NCBI RefSeq assembly: GCF_006148925.1
Contig: NZ_VAWB01000003.1
Location: 62,001-126,000 of the forward strand
DNA length: 64,000 nucleotides
Reading direction: 5' to 3'
Source: Hyunsoonleella aestuarii
GTDB taxonomy: Bacteria > Bacteroidota > Bacteroidia > Flavobacteriales > Flavobacteriaceae
A program made the translations under genes and the position numbers. Positions 7,051 through 15,629 of the stretch are shown here, piece after piece (position 1 is the first letter of the stretch; the number at the start of each line of letters is the position of its first letter). The notes beneath the pieces were generated by a model. That model did not search any database. It was not told where the DNA came from and saw only the letters and a list, made by a program, of their open reading frames with translations.

Positions 7051-9738
7051 TTGCACACAAACAAGTTTAAAATACTTTTTGCCTTAAGTTTTACCGTGTT
7101 TATTAACATGTTTGGCTTCTCTCAAGACATACCAAATAAGCCAAATGTTATAAGACCAAATATAAATGAAAAAGATAGTTTGGTTGTTTCGAGAGATAGC
7201 ATTATTAATATTCAAGAATTCACTGAACAAATTCAAGATTCTACGGTTTCTGATTCTATTAAGCCTAAAAAGAGTTTACTTGAGTTTATTGTAAAATACA
7301 AAGCTAAAGATTATACCTCTTTTAATAAGAAAGAGCAAAAACTATATTTATTCAATGAAGCCGAAATTGATTATGGTGATATGAATATAAAAGCTGGAAA
7401 TATAACTATTGATTATAGTAAAAATGAAGTTTATGCCAAGGGTATTAAAGATAGTACTGGCTATACGCAATCGCCAATATTTAATCAAGCTGGAAATGTT
7501 GTTGAACCAGACTCTATTTTATTCAATACCGAAACCGAAAAAGCACTTATCTATAATTCTGTTTCAGAACAAGGCGAAGGAACGGTTATTGCTAGTATCA
7601 CTAAAAGAGAAAATGATTCTGTTTACTTTATCAAAAATGCAAAATATACGACTGCTGAAGACTTAGAAGACCCTGAATACTATATTAAACTTAGAAAGGC
7701 TAAGGTGGTTCCAGGAAAGAAAATAGTTACCGGTCTTGCAAATCTTTTTATTTATGATGTACCAACACCAATAGGATTACCATTTGGATTCTTTCCTCAG
7801 ACTGAAAAGAAAACGTCGGGAATAATTATTCCTAGTTTTGGAGAACAAAATGACCGTGGTTATTTTTTGCAAAATGGTGGTTATTATTTTGCTATAAGCG
7901 ATTACTTTGATTTAGCAGTTTTTGGCGATTACTATACCAATGGAAGTTATGGATTGCGCGCAGAAAACACCTATGCGGTGCGCTATAAGTTTAGAGGTAA
8001 CCTTGGGTTTAGGTATGAAAACCTGATTACAAGTGAACGCGGGTTTCCAGATTATGCCAAAAATACTATTTATAACTTACGTTGGTCACATAGTCAAGAT
8101 AATAAGGCAAATCCAAACTCTCGATTTTCGGCTTCTGTTAATTTAGGTAGTAGTACATATTACCGATCTTCTTTAAACCAAATAAATACTGGTAATTTTT
8201 TAAATAATACGCTGGCGTCATCAGTATCATATTCTAAAACATTTCAAGGCGAGCCTCAAGTTAATTTTAGTGTTACGGCAACGCATTCACAGAATACGCA
8301 AACCGAACAAATTAATATGACTTTGCCAACCTTTCAAGGTAGTGTTGGTAGAATATTTCCTTTTGGATCTAAAACAGGAAGTAATAAAGGTATTATACAA
8401 AATATAAATCTTCAATATAATTTGAGGGGGGAAAATAGAATTCAAACTTCAGATTCATTGTTTTTCAAAAAGGAAATGTTTGATGACGCCAAAGCTGGTT
8501 TTCAGCATACTATACCTATTAGCACAAATTTCAAAGTTTTCAAACATTTTAGTTTGACTGCTAATACTAATTATAATGAAGTGTGGACTTTTAAAACCAT
8601 TGACAAAACTTACGATCAAGAAAGACAAGAAATTGTTACAGATACTATTAACGGTTTTGATTCTTTTAGAACCTACAACTTCAGTACTAGCCTAGGTACA
8701 ACCATTTATGGTATGTATACTTTTGAAAAGGAAGGTCAAGATAAAAGAATAAAGGCCATCAGGCACGTTATGCGTCCTTCTATAAGTTATAATATCAATC
8801 CTGCTTTTGACAGATATTATGATACTGTTGAAGTTGTTAACGCAGACGGACAAACCGAAGGCGAAGTTGAATTTACAAGGTTTGAACAAAGTATATTTGG
8901 AAGACCTAGTAATACCTTTTCTAGTTCCATGGGTATTTCGGTTTCAAATAATCTAGAGGCTAAAGTAAGAGATAGGGATAGTACAGCCACAGAGCCTAAA
9001 AAAATTATTTTGCTTAATAACTTAAATTTTTCAACATCCTATAATTTTGCAGGTGATTCACTCCAATGGAGTCCTGTTAGAATGACTGGTGGCACTCAAT
9101 TCTTTGATAATAAAATGAGTGTCAACTTTGGTGCTACACTCGACCCCTATGCACTTGACAATAATAACCAACGAATAGATAAATTCAACATAGACAATGG
9201 TGGAAGTCTATTTAGGCTAACAAGTGCTAACTTGACTATGAGTTATTCTTTATCAAGTAAAGGAAGCAAAGACAAAAGTGATAATCAAAGAAACAACAGA
9301 CCTGAAGACGTGCTCCCCAAAAATTTAGATTTTGCCAATCAACAAATTGGACGTGACGGACAGGATGATGATGAAGAAGAAAAACCAAGTGAATTATATA
9401 ATTATAAAGTACCTTGGAGTTTACGCTTGGCCTATGCTGTTAATTACAATAATACGAGAAGGCAGAACGAAATTTCATCACATTCTCTTATGTTTTCTGG
9501 TGATGTCGAACTTTCCCCAAAATGGTCTGTTGGTGCCTCATCTGGTTATGATTTAAAGGATAATGGTTTTACCTTTACACAACTAAGATTTGAACGCGAC
9601 TTATTGAGTTGGCGAATGAGTTTTAGTTGGGTTCCTTTTAGCGCTAGAAGTTCTTGGAATTTCTTTATTGGAATAAAATCAAGTATCCTGCAAGATTTAA
9701 AATACGAACAAAGAAGGCAGCCAGACCAGCAGCTTTAA
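7051..9738 (+). CDS. lptD: LPS-assembly outer-membrane protein, LptD/OstA family
   Basis: LptD forms the outer-membrane barrel that inserts lipopolysaccharide into the outer leaflet. The start is TTG: the residues after it (MHTNKFKILFALSFTVFIN) form a good signal peptide, whereas the first in-frame ATG lies within that hydrophobic stretch. Residues of about 85-240 form the periplasmic OstA-like beta-jellyroll (FNEAEIDYGDMNIKAGNITI). The remaining 600 residues alternate polar and aromatic strands with many Tyr, Asn and Phe, typical of a large barrel. The length of 895 residues is normal for Bacteroidota, which lack a close match to the proteobacterial sequence. ridA starts 11 bases after the stop. 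Confidence 0.88.
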   Translation: MHTNKFKILFALSFTVFINMFGFSQDIPNKPNVIRPNINEKDSLVVSRDSIINIQEFTEQIQDSTVSDSIKPKKSLLEFIVKYKAKDYTSFNKKEQKLYLFNEAEIDYGDMNIKAGNITIDYSKNEVYAKGIKDSTGYTQSPIFNQAGNVVEPDSILFNTETEKALIYNSVSEQGEGTVIASITKRENDSVYFIKNAKYTTAEDLEDPEYYIKLRKAKVVPGKKIVTGLANLFIYDVPTPIGLPFGFFPQTEKKTSGIIIPSFGEQNDRGYFLQNGGYYFAISDYFDLAVFGDYYTNGSYGLRAENTYAVRYKFRGNLGFRYENLITSERGFPDYAKNTIYNLRWSHSQDNKANPNSRFSASVNLGSSTYYRSSLNQINTGNFLNNTLASSVSYSKTFQGEPQVNFSVTATHSQNTQTEQINMTLPTFQGSVGRIFPFGSKTGSNKGIIQNINLQYNLRGENRIQTSDSLFFKKEMFDDAKAGFQHTIPISTNFKVFKHFSLTANTNYNEVWTFKTIDKTYDQERQEIVTDTINGFDSFRTYNFSTSLGTTIYGMYTFEKEGQDKRIKAIRHVMRPSISYNINPAFDRYYDTVEVVNADGQTEGEVEFTRFEQSIFGRPSNTFSSSMGISVSNNLEAKVRDRDSTATEPKKIILLNNLNFSTSYNFAGDSLQWSPVRMTGGTQFFDNKMSVNFGATLDPYALDNNNQRIDKFNIDNGGSLFRLTSANLTMSYSLSSKGSKDKSDNQRNNRPEDVLPKNLDFANQQIGRDGQDDDEEEKPSELYNYKVPWSLRLAYAVNYNNTRRQNEISSHSLMFSGDVELSPKWSVGASSGYDLKDNGFTFTQLRFERDLLSWRMSFSWVPFSARSSWNFFIGIKSSILQDLKYEQRRQPDQQL

Positions 9739-9749
9739 TATTAATTAAT

Positions 9750-10130
9750 ATGAAAAAAATAATAAACACTTGTAACGCACCCGCACCAATTGGTCCTTAT
9801 AACCAAGCAGTTTTAGTTAATAACACATTGTATACTTCTGGTCAAATTGCCATAAATCCAGTTACTGGAAATCTGGTTATTGATAATATTAAAAATGAAA
9901 CTACACAAGTCATGGAAAACCTAAAAGCCGTTTTAGAAGCAGCTGATTTAGATTTTTCTAATGTAATAAAATCTTCAATTTTTATAAGTAATATGGATAA
10001 TTTCTCTTCAATTAATGAAGTATATGGCAACTACTTTAATGATACTTATGCTCCCGCACGAGAAACCGTTCAAGTTGCTCGATTACCAAAAGATGTAAAC
10101 GTTGAAATCAGTGTTATAGCCATCTCTTAA
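9750..10130 (+). CDS. ridA: RidA family enamine/imine deaminase
   Basis: RidA hydrolyses reactive enamine/imine intermediates made by PLP enzymes such as threonine dehydratase. I place the start at the ATG at 9750 rather than further upstream inside lptD. The 126-residue product then begins MKKIINTCNAPAPIGPYNQAV, the family's usual opening, and ends in the signature PARETVQVARLPKDVNVEISV with the conserved arginine. Length is standard for the family. It follows lptD by 11 bases and probably shares its transcript, a common flavobacterial arrangement without an obvious functional link. Confidence 0.95.
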   Translation: MKKIINTCNAPAPIGPYNQAVLVNNTLYTSGQIAINPVTGNLVIDNIKNETTQVMENLKAVLEAADLDFSNVIKSSIFISNMDNFSSINEVYGNYFNDTYAPARETVQVARLPKDVNVEISVIAIS

Positions 10131-10227
10131 TTACGCAATTTAGACTCATCAATTAAAGCCATAATTTTTCTTTTTTTACCCAATCAAAAAAGTTAGTTTT
10201 ATAGGACTATTATTTAAATACTTTAAT

Positions 10228-11268
10228 ATGCGCATTGAATATGATATAAAATTAGGGTTTAAAGATGTTATGATACGCCCAAAACGATCTACCTTAAAAA
10301 GTAGATCGCAAGTAAATTTGGTACGTGAGTTTAAATTTTTACATAGCCCAATAACATGGAAAGGCATTCCTATTATGGCAGCTAATATGGATACTGTTGG
10401 CACGTTTGAAATGGCAAAAGCACTTTCTAAAAATGGATTGTTTACAGCTATTCACAAGCATTATTCTATAGAAGAATGGAATTTATTTTTAGCTAGTCAA
10501 TCAGATGATATATTAGATTATATAGCTGTTAGTACGGGTATTGGAAAAGAGGATTCTAAAAAGTTAGGAATTATATTTGAATCAAATCCTGCATTAAAAT
10601 TTATATGCATAGATGTCGCCAACGGCTATTCTGAATACTTTGCAGAGTTTGTTAAGCGTACTCGTGATCAATATCCAAATAAGGTCATTATTGCTGGCAA
10701 TGTAGTAACGGGTGAAATGGTAGAAGAACTTTTACTATCGGGAGCCGATATTGTCAAAGTTGGTATTGGTCCTGGTTCGGTTTGCACTACAAGGGTTAAA
10801 ACAGGTGTTGGCTATCCACAACTTTCGGCAATAATTGAATGTTCTGATGCCGCTCATGGATTAGGCGGACAAATCGTTAGTGATGGAGGTTGTTCTTCAC
10901 CAGGAGATATCGCTAAAGCTTTTGGAGCAGGAGCCGATTTTGTGATGCTTGGAGGTATGCTTTCTGGACATGATGAAAGTGGCGGTGAAATTATCGAACA
11001 TAACGGATTACCCTATAGAAAGTTTTATGGTATGAGTTCTGCGACCGCTATGGAAAAACATGTTGGTGGTGTTGCAGATTACCGCGCTAGTGAAGGAAAA
11101 ACTGTTGAAGTGCCTTATAAGGGTGAAGTAGAATCAACTATTCAGGATATTTTAGGTGGATTGCGAAGTACATGCACCTATGTTGGTGCTGCGAGACTTA
11201 AAGAGCTTACAAAACGAACTACATTTATCCGTGTTGCAGAACAAGAAAATAAGATCTATTCTGAATAA
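10228..11268 (+). CDS. guaC: GMP reductase
   Basis: GuaC converts GMP to IMP with NADPH. The protein is an IMPDH-fold TIM barrel of 346 residues without the CBS domains of GuaB. Visible features are the catalytic cysteine loop [18 protein letters not shown], the phosphate-binding [16 protein letters not shown], and the GMP-reductase tail [15 protein letters not shown] through the flap region, ending in [11 protein letters not shown]. Length and motif spacing match the 347-residue E. coli type. It is followed by a strong hairpin terminator, so it is probably the end of its transcript. Confidence 0.95.
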   Translation: MRIEYDIKLGFKDVMIRPKRSTLKSRSQVNLVREFKFLHSPITWKGIPIMAANMDTVGTFEMAKALSKNGLFTAIHKHYSIEEWNLFLASQSDDILDYIAVSTGIGKEDSKKLGIIFESNPALKFICIDVANGYSEYFAEFVKRTRDQYPNKVIIAGNVVTGEMVEELLLSGADIVKVGIGPGSVCTTRVKTGVGYPQLSAIIECSDAAHGLGGQIVSDGGCSSPGDIAKAFGAGADFVMLGGMLSGHDESGGEIIEHNGLPYRKFYGMSSATAMEKHVGGVADYRASEGKTVEVPYKGEVESTIQDILGGLRSTCTYVGAARLKELTKRTTFIRVAEQENKIYSE

Positions 11269-11280
11269 TGCATATAAGAA

Positions 11281-11318
11281 AAGGGATATGACTTTGTAGA
11301 ATTGTCATACCCCTTTTT
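11281..11318 (+). terminator. Rho-independent terminator after guaC
   Basis: AAGGGATATGAC and GTCATACCCCTT form a 12-base-pair stem with one mismatch around an 11-base loop, followed by TTT. It lies 13 bases past the guaC stop. Confidence 0.8.
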
Positions 11319-11320
11319 CA

Positions 11321-11352
11321 ACCAACCAAACTAACTAACTAAACTAACTAAT
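11321..11352. repeat. Short tandem repeat of CTAA units
   Basis: About seven imperfect copies of the tetranucleotide CTAA or ACTA lie between the guaC terminator and the fasciclin gene 3' end. It is probably simple low-complexity sequence. Confidence 0.6.
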
Positions 11353-11388
11353 AATTTTCTTTTTCTTTTTCAATTGATTGTATATCAT

Positions 11389-12801
11389 TTATGGTATTAA
11401 AACAGCATCCAAAACATGGATTACGCCATTGGTAGCTTGTACGTTTAAAAGACTAGGATCTAAACTTGCTGTTCCCATGCTTGATGTTGTTATTCCTAAT
11501 CCAGATAAGTCGAATGAACCTCCAAGTGTATTTACTGACCCATCAGATAAATCACTTGAATATATGCGCCCTTCTGCAACATGGTATAATAAAATACTTG
11601 TTAACAGTGCAATATCTTCCTCCGTATCGAAGTCATCTAAAGAGTCATAATCTTCAGATTCATCTAAGAAATTTAAAAAGGCTTGATTTGTAGGCGCAAA
11701 TACTGTTAGTTGCTCATAAGGCCCATCACCTGATAGTACACCAGCTAAACCTGCTTTAGTTGCCGCCGCAATCAATACTGAAAACTCAGGAGCAAAACTA
11801 GAAGCTGTACCTACTAAATTCATAGTTGGTGGCATTAATACCTTATTAATGCCATGTATTACACCGTTGGTAGCTTGAACATTAGCAGCAATCACGTCTG
11901 CATCATTAATCATAACACCTGAAGCTAAATCTACCTGAACCGCAGCTCCATTTAAAGTTGGAACAAAACCATCACTTAACTGGTTACTAAAAACATAACC
12001 ATTTACAACATGATATAATAATATCTGCTTTAGTAAATCAACAGGAATATCATCTAGACTATTAAAATCTTCAGATGCCTCTAATAAATCTATAAACGCC
12101 TGGTTTGTTGGAGCAAACACTGTAAATGGTCCTCCAGTAGTTAATGTACCTCCAAGGCCTGCTTTTGCAACAGCATCGTATAAGATTGAAAAATTGTCAT
12201 TAGTATCTGCGATTCCAGCAATACTCATAGTTGGTGGAAATAAAACATTATCTATAACATGTACTACACCATTTCTAGCTTTTAAATCGGCCATAGTAAC
12301 ATTAGCATTATTAACTAATACGCCATTATCTATATTTATTATTACTTCTGCTCCATTTGCAGTTCCTACAGGGCCGTTTTCTAATTGAAAACTATACACT
12401 GGCATCCCAACAACATGGTACAATAAGATTTCAGCTAAATTATCAACCGTTGTTATATTTTTTGTAGTTAAACCTAACTCAGCAAAGGCTTTGTCAGTAG
12501 GTGCAAAAACAGTTAAACGGTTTCTTGATACCGTACTTGCTAATTTTGTTCTAGCTAAAGCTTTGCTTAAAACTTCGAATGTTGGCTCGTAGTCTGAAGA
12601 CTTGCTATTCGAACTTTTAGATGTTGCTCCGCCTTGATTGAAAGATTCTAATAGCTCTACTATAGAAGGTCCTTCCGCTTCGATTTCTACAACTTCTGTA
12701 TCTTCATTACTACAAGAATAGGTAAATAAAACAAGAGCAAAAACAAGAATAGGTAAGTTAAAATGATTTGGGCGTCTGGTTTTAAATAACTGTGTCTTCA
12801 T
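11389..12801 (-). CDS. Lipoprotein with three fasciclin (FAS1) domains
   Basis: This 470-residue cell-surface lipoprotein has a type II signal peptide ending in the lipobox LFTYSC, with Cys30 as lipidation site. A short acidic and Ser-rich linker is followed by three FAS1 domains at about 68-195, 196-325 and 326-470. Each carries an FAPTNQAF or FAPTDKAF H1-like motif, and each ends in GVIHxIDNVLxPP or a close variant. FAS1 domains mediate adhesion or protein contacts. The upstream region holds a TAnnTTTG promoter and three copies of a TTTTGTTTAA motif that recurs at the proteorhodopsin promoter. This suggests shared, perhaps light-linked, control, but that is inference. Confidence 0.92.
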   Translation of the reverse strand: MKTQLFKTRRPNHFNLPILVFALVLFTYSCSNEDTEVVEIEAEGPSIVELLESFNQGGATSKSSNSKSSDYEPTFEVLSKALARTKLASTVSRNRLTVFAPTDKAFAELGLTTKNITTVDNLAEILLYHVVGMPVYSFQLENGPVGTANGAEVIINIDNGVLVNNANVTMADLKARNGVVHVIDNVLFPPTMSIAGIADTNDNFSILYDAVAKAGLGGTLTTGGPFTVFAPTNQAFIDLLEASEDFNSLDDIPVDLLKQILLYHVVNGYVFSNQLSDGFVPTLNGAAVQVDLASGVMINDADVIAANVQATNGVIHGINKVLMPPTMNLVGTASSFAPEFSVLIAAATKAGLAGVLSGDGPYEQLTVFAPTNQAFLNFLDESEDYDSLDDFDTEEDIALLTSILLYHVAEGRIYSSDLSDGSVNTLGGSFDLSGLGITTSSMGTASLDPSLLNVQATNGVIHVLDAVLIP

Positions 12802-12804
12802 TAC

Positions 12805-12882
12805 ATTTTGTTTAACTTTTATTAATATTTGTCAAACATAATTAATTTTGTTTAATTTTTTCGTATTTTAATTAAACAAAAA
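12805..12882. promoter_or_regulatory. Cluster of TTTTGTTTAA motifs upstream of the fasciclin gene
   Basis: Three copies are seen: 12806-12816 (TTTTGTTTAAC, plus), 12846-12856 (TTTTGTTTAAT, plus) and 12871-12881 (ATTAAACAAAA, the inverted form). The segment 12805-12832 is nearly identical to 18328-18302 read on the minus strand at the proteorhodopsin promoter, with one single-base gap. The cluster surrounds the fasciclin -7 element and may be an operator. Confidence 0.5.
12833..12840 (-). promoter_or_regulatory. -7 promoter element TATGTTTG for the fasciclin gene
   Basis: Read on the minus strand it matches TAnnTTTG and stands 32 bases before the start codon, predicting a leader of about 25 bases. 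Confidence 0.55.
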
Positions 12883-13020
12883 GACGAAGTGTGTAAAAAA
12901 ACCGTTCAATGGTAATTTTGAACCATTTATAAATAATTGATTTGAAGTATTCGACATTATTCTTCCAAACACTTCCTCTTAATTTCTCGCTAGTTTTGAA
13001 AAGGGCCATGTTATAGCAAG

Positions 13021-13500
13021 TCACATTTTTATCCGTTTTTCTAAAGCCAAAAGATGTAATAGGTTATTGTTTCTATCTTTTAATGGATATATATCTAAGT
13101 GGCAATTATAGGCGTCTCCATTCTTTTTGTAATTAATTATTGAAGTCTTAAATGGTCTGCCTTTCGCAAGGTTAGCTCTTATTGATTCTAACGAAGCTTG
13201 TGTGGTATTCTTACCTTGTAAAAAACTAGGATGTTTACCTTCAGCATAATTGGCTGGATACCCTATCATTTTAGTAAAACCTTTATTAACCCATTCAATC
13301 TGTTGCTGTTTATTCGTTAATATGATTGCTTCAAAATCGTTATTGGTAATTAATTCTTCAATGTTAAAAACCCATCCAAATTCTTTCTTATAGGTATTTA
13401 AAACCTCAATTTCTTGCTGCTTATTGAAATGTTTTGCTTGGTTTACCAAAAACATTCCATAAATATCCCAACATTTTAAGGGTGCTTGTTTGATTGTCAT
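13021..13500 (-). CDS. Single-domain PAS protein, LOV-like but lacking the photoactive cysteine
   Basis: The 159-residue protein is a short helical N-terminus plus one PAS domain (about 50-155). Its core reads WVNKGFTKMIGYPANYAEGK followed by HPSFLQG. This aligns with the LOV signature GRNCRFLQG, with Pro91 standing where the flavin-adduct cysteine is. The next stretch, LAKGRPFKTSIINYKKNGD, is also typical of LOV domains. There is no output domain, so it must act through a partner or as a sensor alone. A cobalamin riboswitch on the same strand ends about 120 bases upstream. Whether it binds flavin or another ligand cannot be told from the sequence. Confidence 0.8.
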   Translation of the reverse strand: MTIKQAPLKCWDIYGMFLVNQAKHFNKQQEIEVLNTYKKEFGWVFNIEELITNNDFEAIILTNKQQQIEWVNKGFTKMIGYPANYAEGKHPSFLQGKNTTQASLESIRANLAKGRPFKTSIINYKKNGDAYNCHLDIYPLKDRNNNLLHLLALEKRIKM

Positions 13501-13529
13501 AGCTTCATTTTTTAAAGTGCAGTACGAAT

Positions 13530-13593
13530 GAAGCCAATTTGGTGTAAATAATATACACTAATATATTGCAATAATATATCTTGACCTGGCTTC
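13530..13593 (-). promoter_or_regulatory. Candidate riboswitch expression platform: branched hairpin
   Basis: On the minus strand GAAGCCA (13593-13587) can pair with TGGCTTC (13536-13530), enclosing two smaller AT-rich hairpins. It lies between the cobalamin aptamer and the PAS gene start. There is no T-tract, so control may act on translation. The pairing is seen; the role is inferred. Confidence 0.4.
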
Positions 13594-13621
13594 AAATCGC
13601 GAAAGCACATGGTTAATATTT

Positions 13622-13724
13622 AAAGGCAAGTATCTGGCTTGTAATTTGCATTACTTACAGTTGCGCGACAGCTCGTGACTTTAACACGATTCCTTAATAT
13701 TTAGCGAAGAGCTAAACCTTTATA
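13622..13724 (-). promoter_or_regulatory. Cobalamin riboswitch aptamer
   Basis: The minus strand shows the hallmarks of the B12 aptamer in order: an AAAGG P1 strand, a TTAGC/GCTAA stem, AAGGAATCGTG pairing with CACGA across a short loop, the conserved core GCTGTCGCGCAACTGTAA, a variable arm, and GCCAGATACTTGCCTTT, which closes P1 by pairing CCTTT with AAAGG. Cobalamin riboswitches usually repress B12 uptake or synthesis genes, or genes with B12-free alternatives. Here the first gene downstream on the same strand is the LOV-like PAS gene, and no transport gene is nearby. Confidence 0.85.
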
Positions 13725-13765
13725 ATAGATTAAAAGATATTGCTTTAAAATCTTAACAGCAAATT

Positions 13766-14371
13766 CTATAAGTCTCTGGAGTACCTTTTTTCCATATCTT
13801 CCCTGGTTTCGGGCTCTTTATTGGTGCCTAATTGGTCATTAAGCATTTTTCCAATTGTTGGAAAGTTATCTTTATTAATTTGTGCAGATATATCCCATAG
13901 TTTAGAGCGCATAAAGGCCTTGGCACAATGCAGAAATGATTCTTCTACCGTAACATGAATGCATGCTATGGGTGGGTTTTGTTCTTCTGAAAACAACTTT
14001 AAATATGTAGGATCTGAAGAAAGATAAGCACTACCATTAATGCGCAAAGTTTCGTTAATTCCAGGAATTAAAAACAGCAATCCAATGCGACCTGTTTCGA
14101 TAATATTAGAAATACTATCAACTCTGTTATTACCTTTTGCATCCGGAATTATTAGTGTATTATCATCTAAAATCTTAACAAAACCCGTACTTCCTCCTCT
14201 GGGAGAAGCGTCTTGCTTACCTGCTTCACTAGAACTAGACATGACTAAAAATGGAGACGTTTCAATAAAGTTTATTGCATGTTTTTCAAGTTTTGTTAAA
14301 ACTTTGTCTTTAGCTCTTCCCTTAGGGTACCCGTATAATTTGCGAAGTTGTTCTTGACTGATAATTTTCAT
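13766..14371 (-). CDS. Pyridoxamine 5'-phosphate oxidase-fold flavoprotein
   Basis: This 201-residue protein has the split-barrel fold of PPOX-type flavin-binding enzymes, in the MSMEG_1061-like branch. Recognisable segments are FIETSPFLVMSSSSEAG, DASPRGGSTGFV, TLIIPDAKGNNRVDS and GRIGLLFLIPGINETLRING, then IHVTVEESFLHCAKA, which carries the usual late cysteine. Members bind FMN or F420 and reduce small molecules; the substrate is unknown. It starts 20 bases after the nitronate monooxygenase stop, so the two flavoenzymes form an operon, probably under the palindromic operator at 15382-15399. Confidence 0.85.
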   Translation of the reverse strand: MKIISQEQLRKLYGYPKGRAKDKVLTKLEKHAINFIETSPFLVMSSSSEAGKQDASPRGGSTGFVKILDDNTLIIPDAKGNNRVDSISNIIETGRIGLLFLIPGINETLRINGSAYLSSDPTYLKLFSEEQNPPIACIHVTVEESFLHCAKAFMRSKLWDISAQINKDNFPTIGKMLNDQLGTNKEPETREDMEKRYSRDL

Positions 14372-14391
14372 TTTCTAAAATTACTAGAAAA

Positions 14392-15339
14392 TTATTGAAT
14401 TAATTTTCTGATTATTTCCTTTACTGGAAGTATGGCCTTAGTATGCTCAATACTTGGTCCCGCAACCCAAACCGTTTTATAGGTCGCTTTAGTTGCTGCA
14501 TTTTTGGTGGCATTCATACCTATTGAAAAGCGAATCATTTTTACCCATTTTTTGAGCTTCTTATTTTTGTTTAAAATAGATTCTAACCAAGTTTGTTTAG
14601 TTCCGATTTTTTGAACGTATGGTGTGTTAATAACAGTACATGGCGTACCAGAGATTCGTTCTGTCATTACAATGTCTTTTGCACCATAATCTACGCAGGC
14701 TTGTTTATATTCTTCGGTTACATTAGCTTCAAGAGAGGCAATAAAGGGACTCCCTACCGAAACTCCTTCTGCTCCAAAACTAAGCATTTCATCAATATCG
14801 GCTTTACAACCTACACCGCCTGCCGAAATAACAGGTATACTACATTTAGAACTTAACTCTTTTAATAAATCTTCTGGAGATAGACTCCCTCTATGTCCAC
14901 CAGCTTCATTATTAACTGCGATAATAGCGTCTGCACCTAGGGCTTCAACTTTTTGAGCAAATTTAAGATCGACCACATCACAAAAGACTTTAATACCCAC
15001 TTTATGTGCTTGTTTTATAGTTTCTTCGGGGCTTCCTAATGAAGTAATAATAAAATCACAGCCTTCCTCACAGATAACTTCTAATTGGCCTTTATATTTT
15101 ACGTTGGATTTATTCACAATTAAATTAAATCCAAAAGATCCGCCTTCTGGTTTTGCTGCATTTAATTCACGTAATGCCACGCGAAGTTCATCTAAAGTTC
15201 TATAGTTTAAAGCTGGGATACAACCGGCGATACCCCCATACATGGCCTCTTTAACCATTGAAACATTTGAAACCAAAAACATTGGAGCTTGTATAATTGG
15301 GTGTTTTATTTTAAGAAGTTCTGTTAGTTTTGTTATCAT
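14392..15339 (-). CDS. Nitronate monooxygenase / NAD(P)H-dependent flavin oxidoreductase
   Basis: This is a 315-residue TIM-barrel FMN enzyme of the 2-nitropropane dioxygenase family. Motifs visible are HPIIQAPMFLVSN at the N-terminus, NNEAGGHRGSLSPEDLL with the catalytic histidine region, VISAGGVGCKADIDEML for phosphate binding, and GAEGVSVGSPFIAS. These enzymes oxidise toxic nitronates such as propionate 3-nitronate, or act as quinone or enoyl reductases. Two TATATTTG elements 20 and 29 bases before the ATG and an adjoining palindrome suggest repressor control. It heads the operon with the PPOX-fold gene. Confidence 0.88.
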   Translation of the reverse strand: MITKLTELLKIKHPIIQAPMFLVSNVSMVKEAMYGGIAGCIPALNYRTLDELRVALRELNAAKPEGGSFGFNLIVNKSNVKYKGQLEVICEEGCDFIITSLGSPEETIKQAHKVGIKVFCDVVDLKFAQKVEALGADAIIAVNNEAGGHRGSLSPEDLLKELSSKCSIPVISAGGVGCKADIDEMLSFGAEGVSVGSPFIASLEANVTEEYKQACVDYGAKDIVMTERISGTPCTVINTPYVQKIGTKQTWLESILNKNKKLKKWVKMIRFSIGMNATKNAATKATYKTVWVAGPSIEHTKAILPVKEIIRKLIQ

Positions 15340-15358
15340 CGTTAAAAATTGGTTTCAA

Positions 15359-15399
15359 CAAATATAACAAATATAACAAACTATTATGCGTGCATAATA
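15359..15399 (-). promoter_or_regulatory. Tandem -7 elements and palindromic operator of the nitronate monooxygenase operon
   Basis: On the minus strand TATATTTG occurs twice, at 15366-15359 and 15375-15368, both matching TAnnTTTG. Immediately upstream, 15382-15399 is an inverted repeat TATTATGC-GT-GCATAATA with 8-base arms. It covers the place where a -33 box would lie. The arrangement is typical of a MarR/HxlR-type repressor site; no such regulator gene is in the window. Confidence 0.55.
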
Positions 15400-15629
15400 A
15401 CTAACAAATAAAATTACAAACACTTTATAAATTAAATGTATGAATAACCAATCCTGAAAAGTCTATATAAGATCATTTCTGTATGCCATTTAATTCCATA
15501 TGCATTAACTAATAGTAACTTTCATAAAAACTAAAAATGATGATGTAACCCTCTAGAACTGATAGATATCATTGTGAGCATGTTATAAAAATCATATTTT
15601 ATTCTTATTAATCTTAAAACCTTAATATC

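Noticed and set aside
11321-11352. CTAA repeats as a CRISPR or other array
   Set aside because: Units of four bases with no spacers; simple low-complexity sequence.
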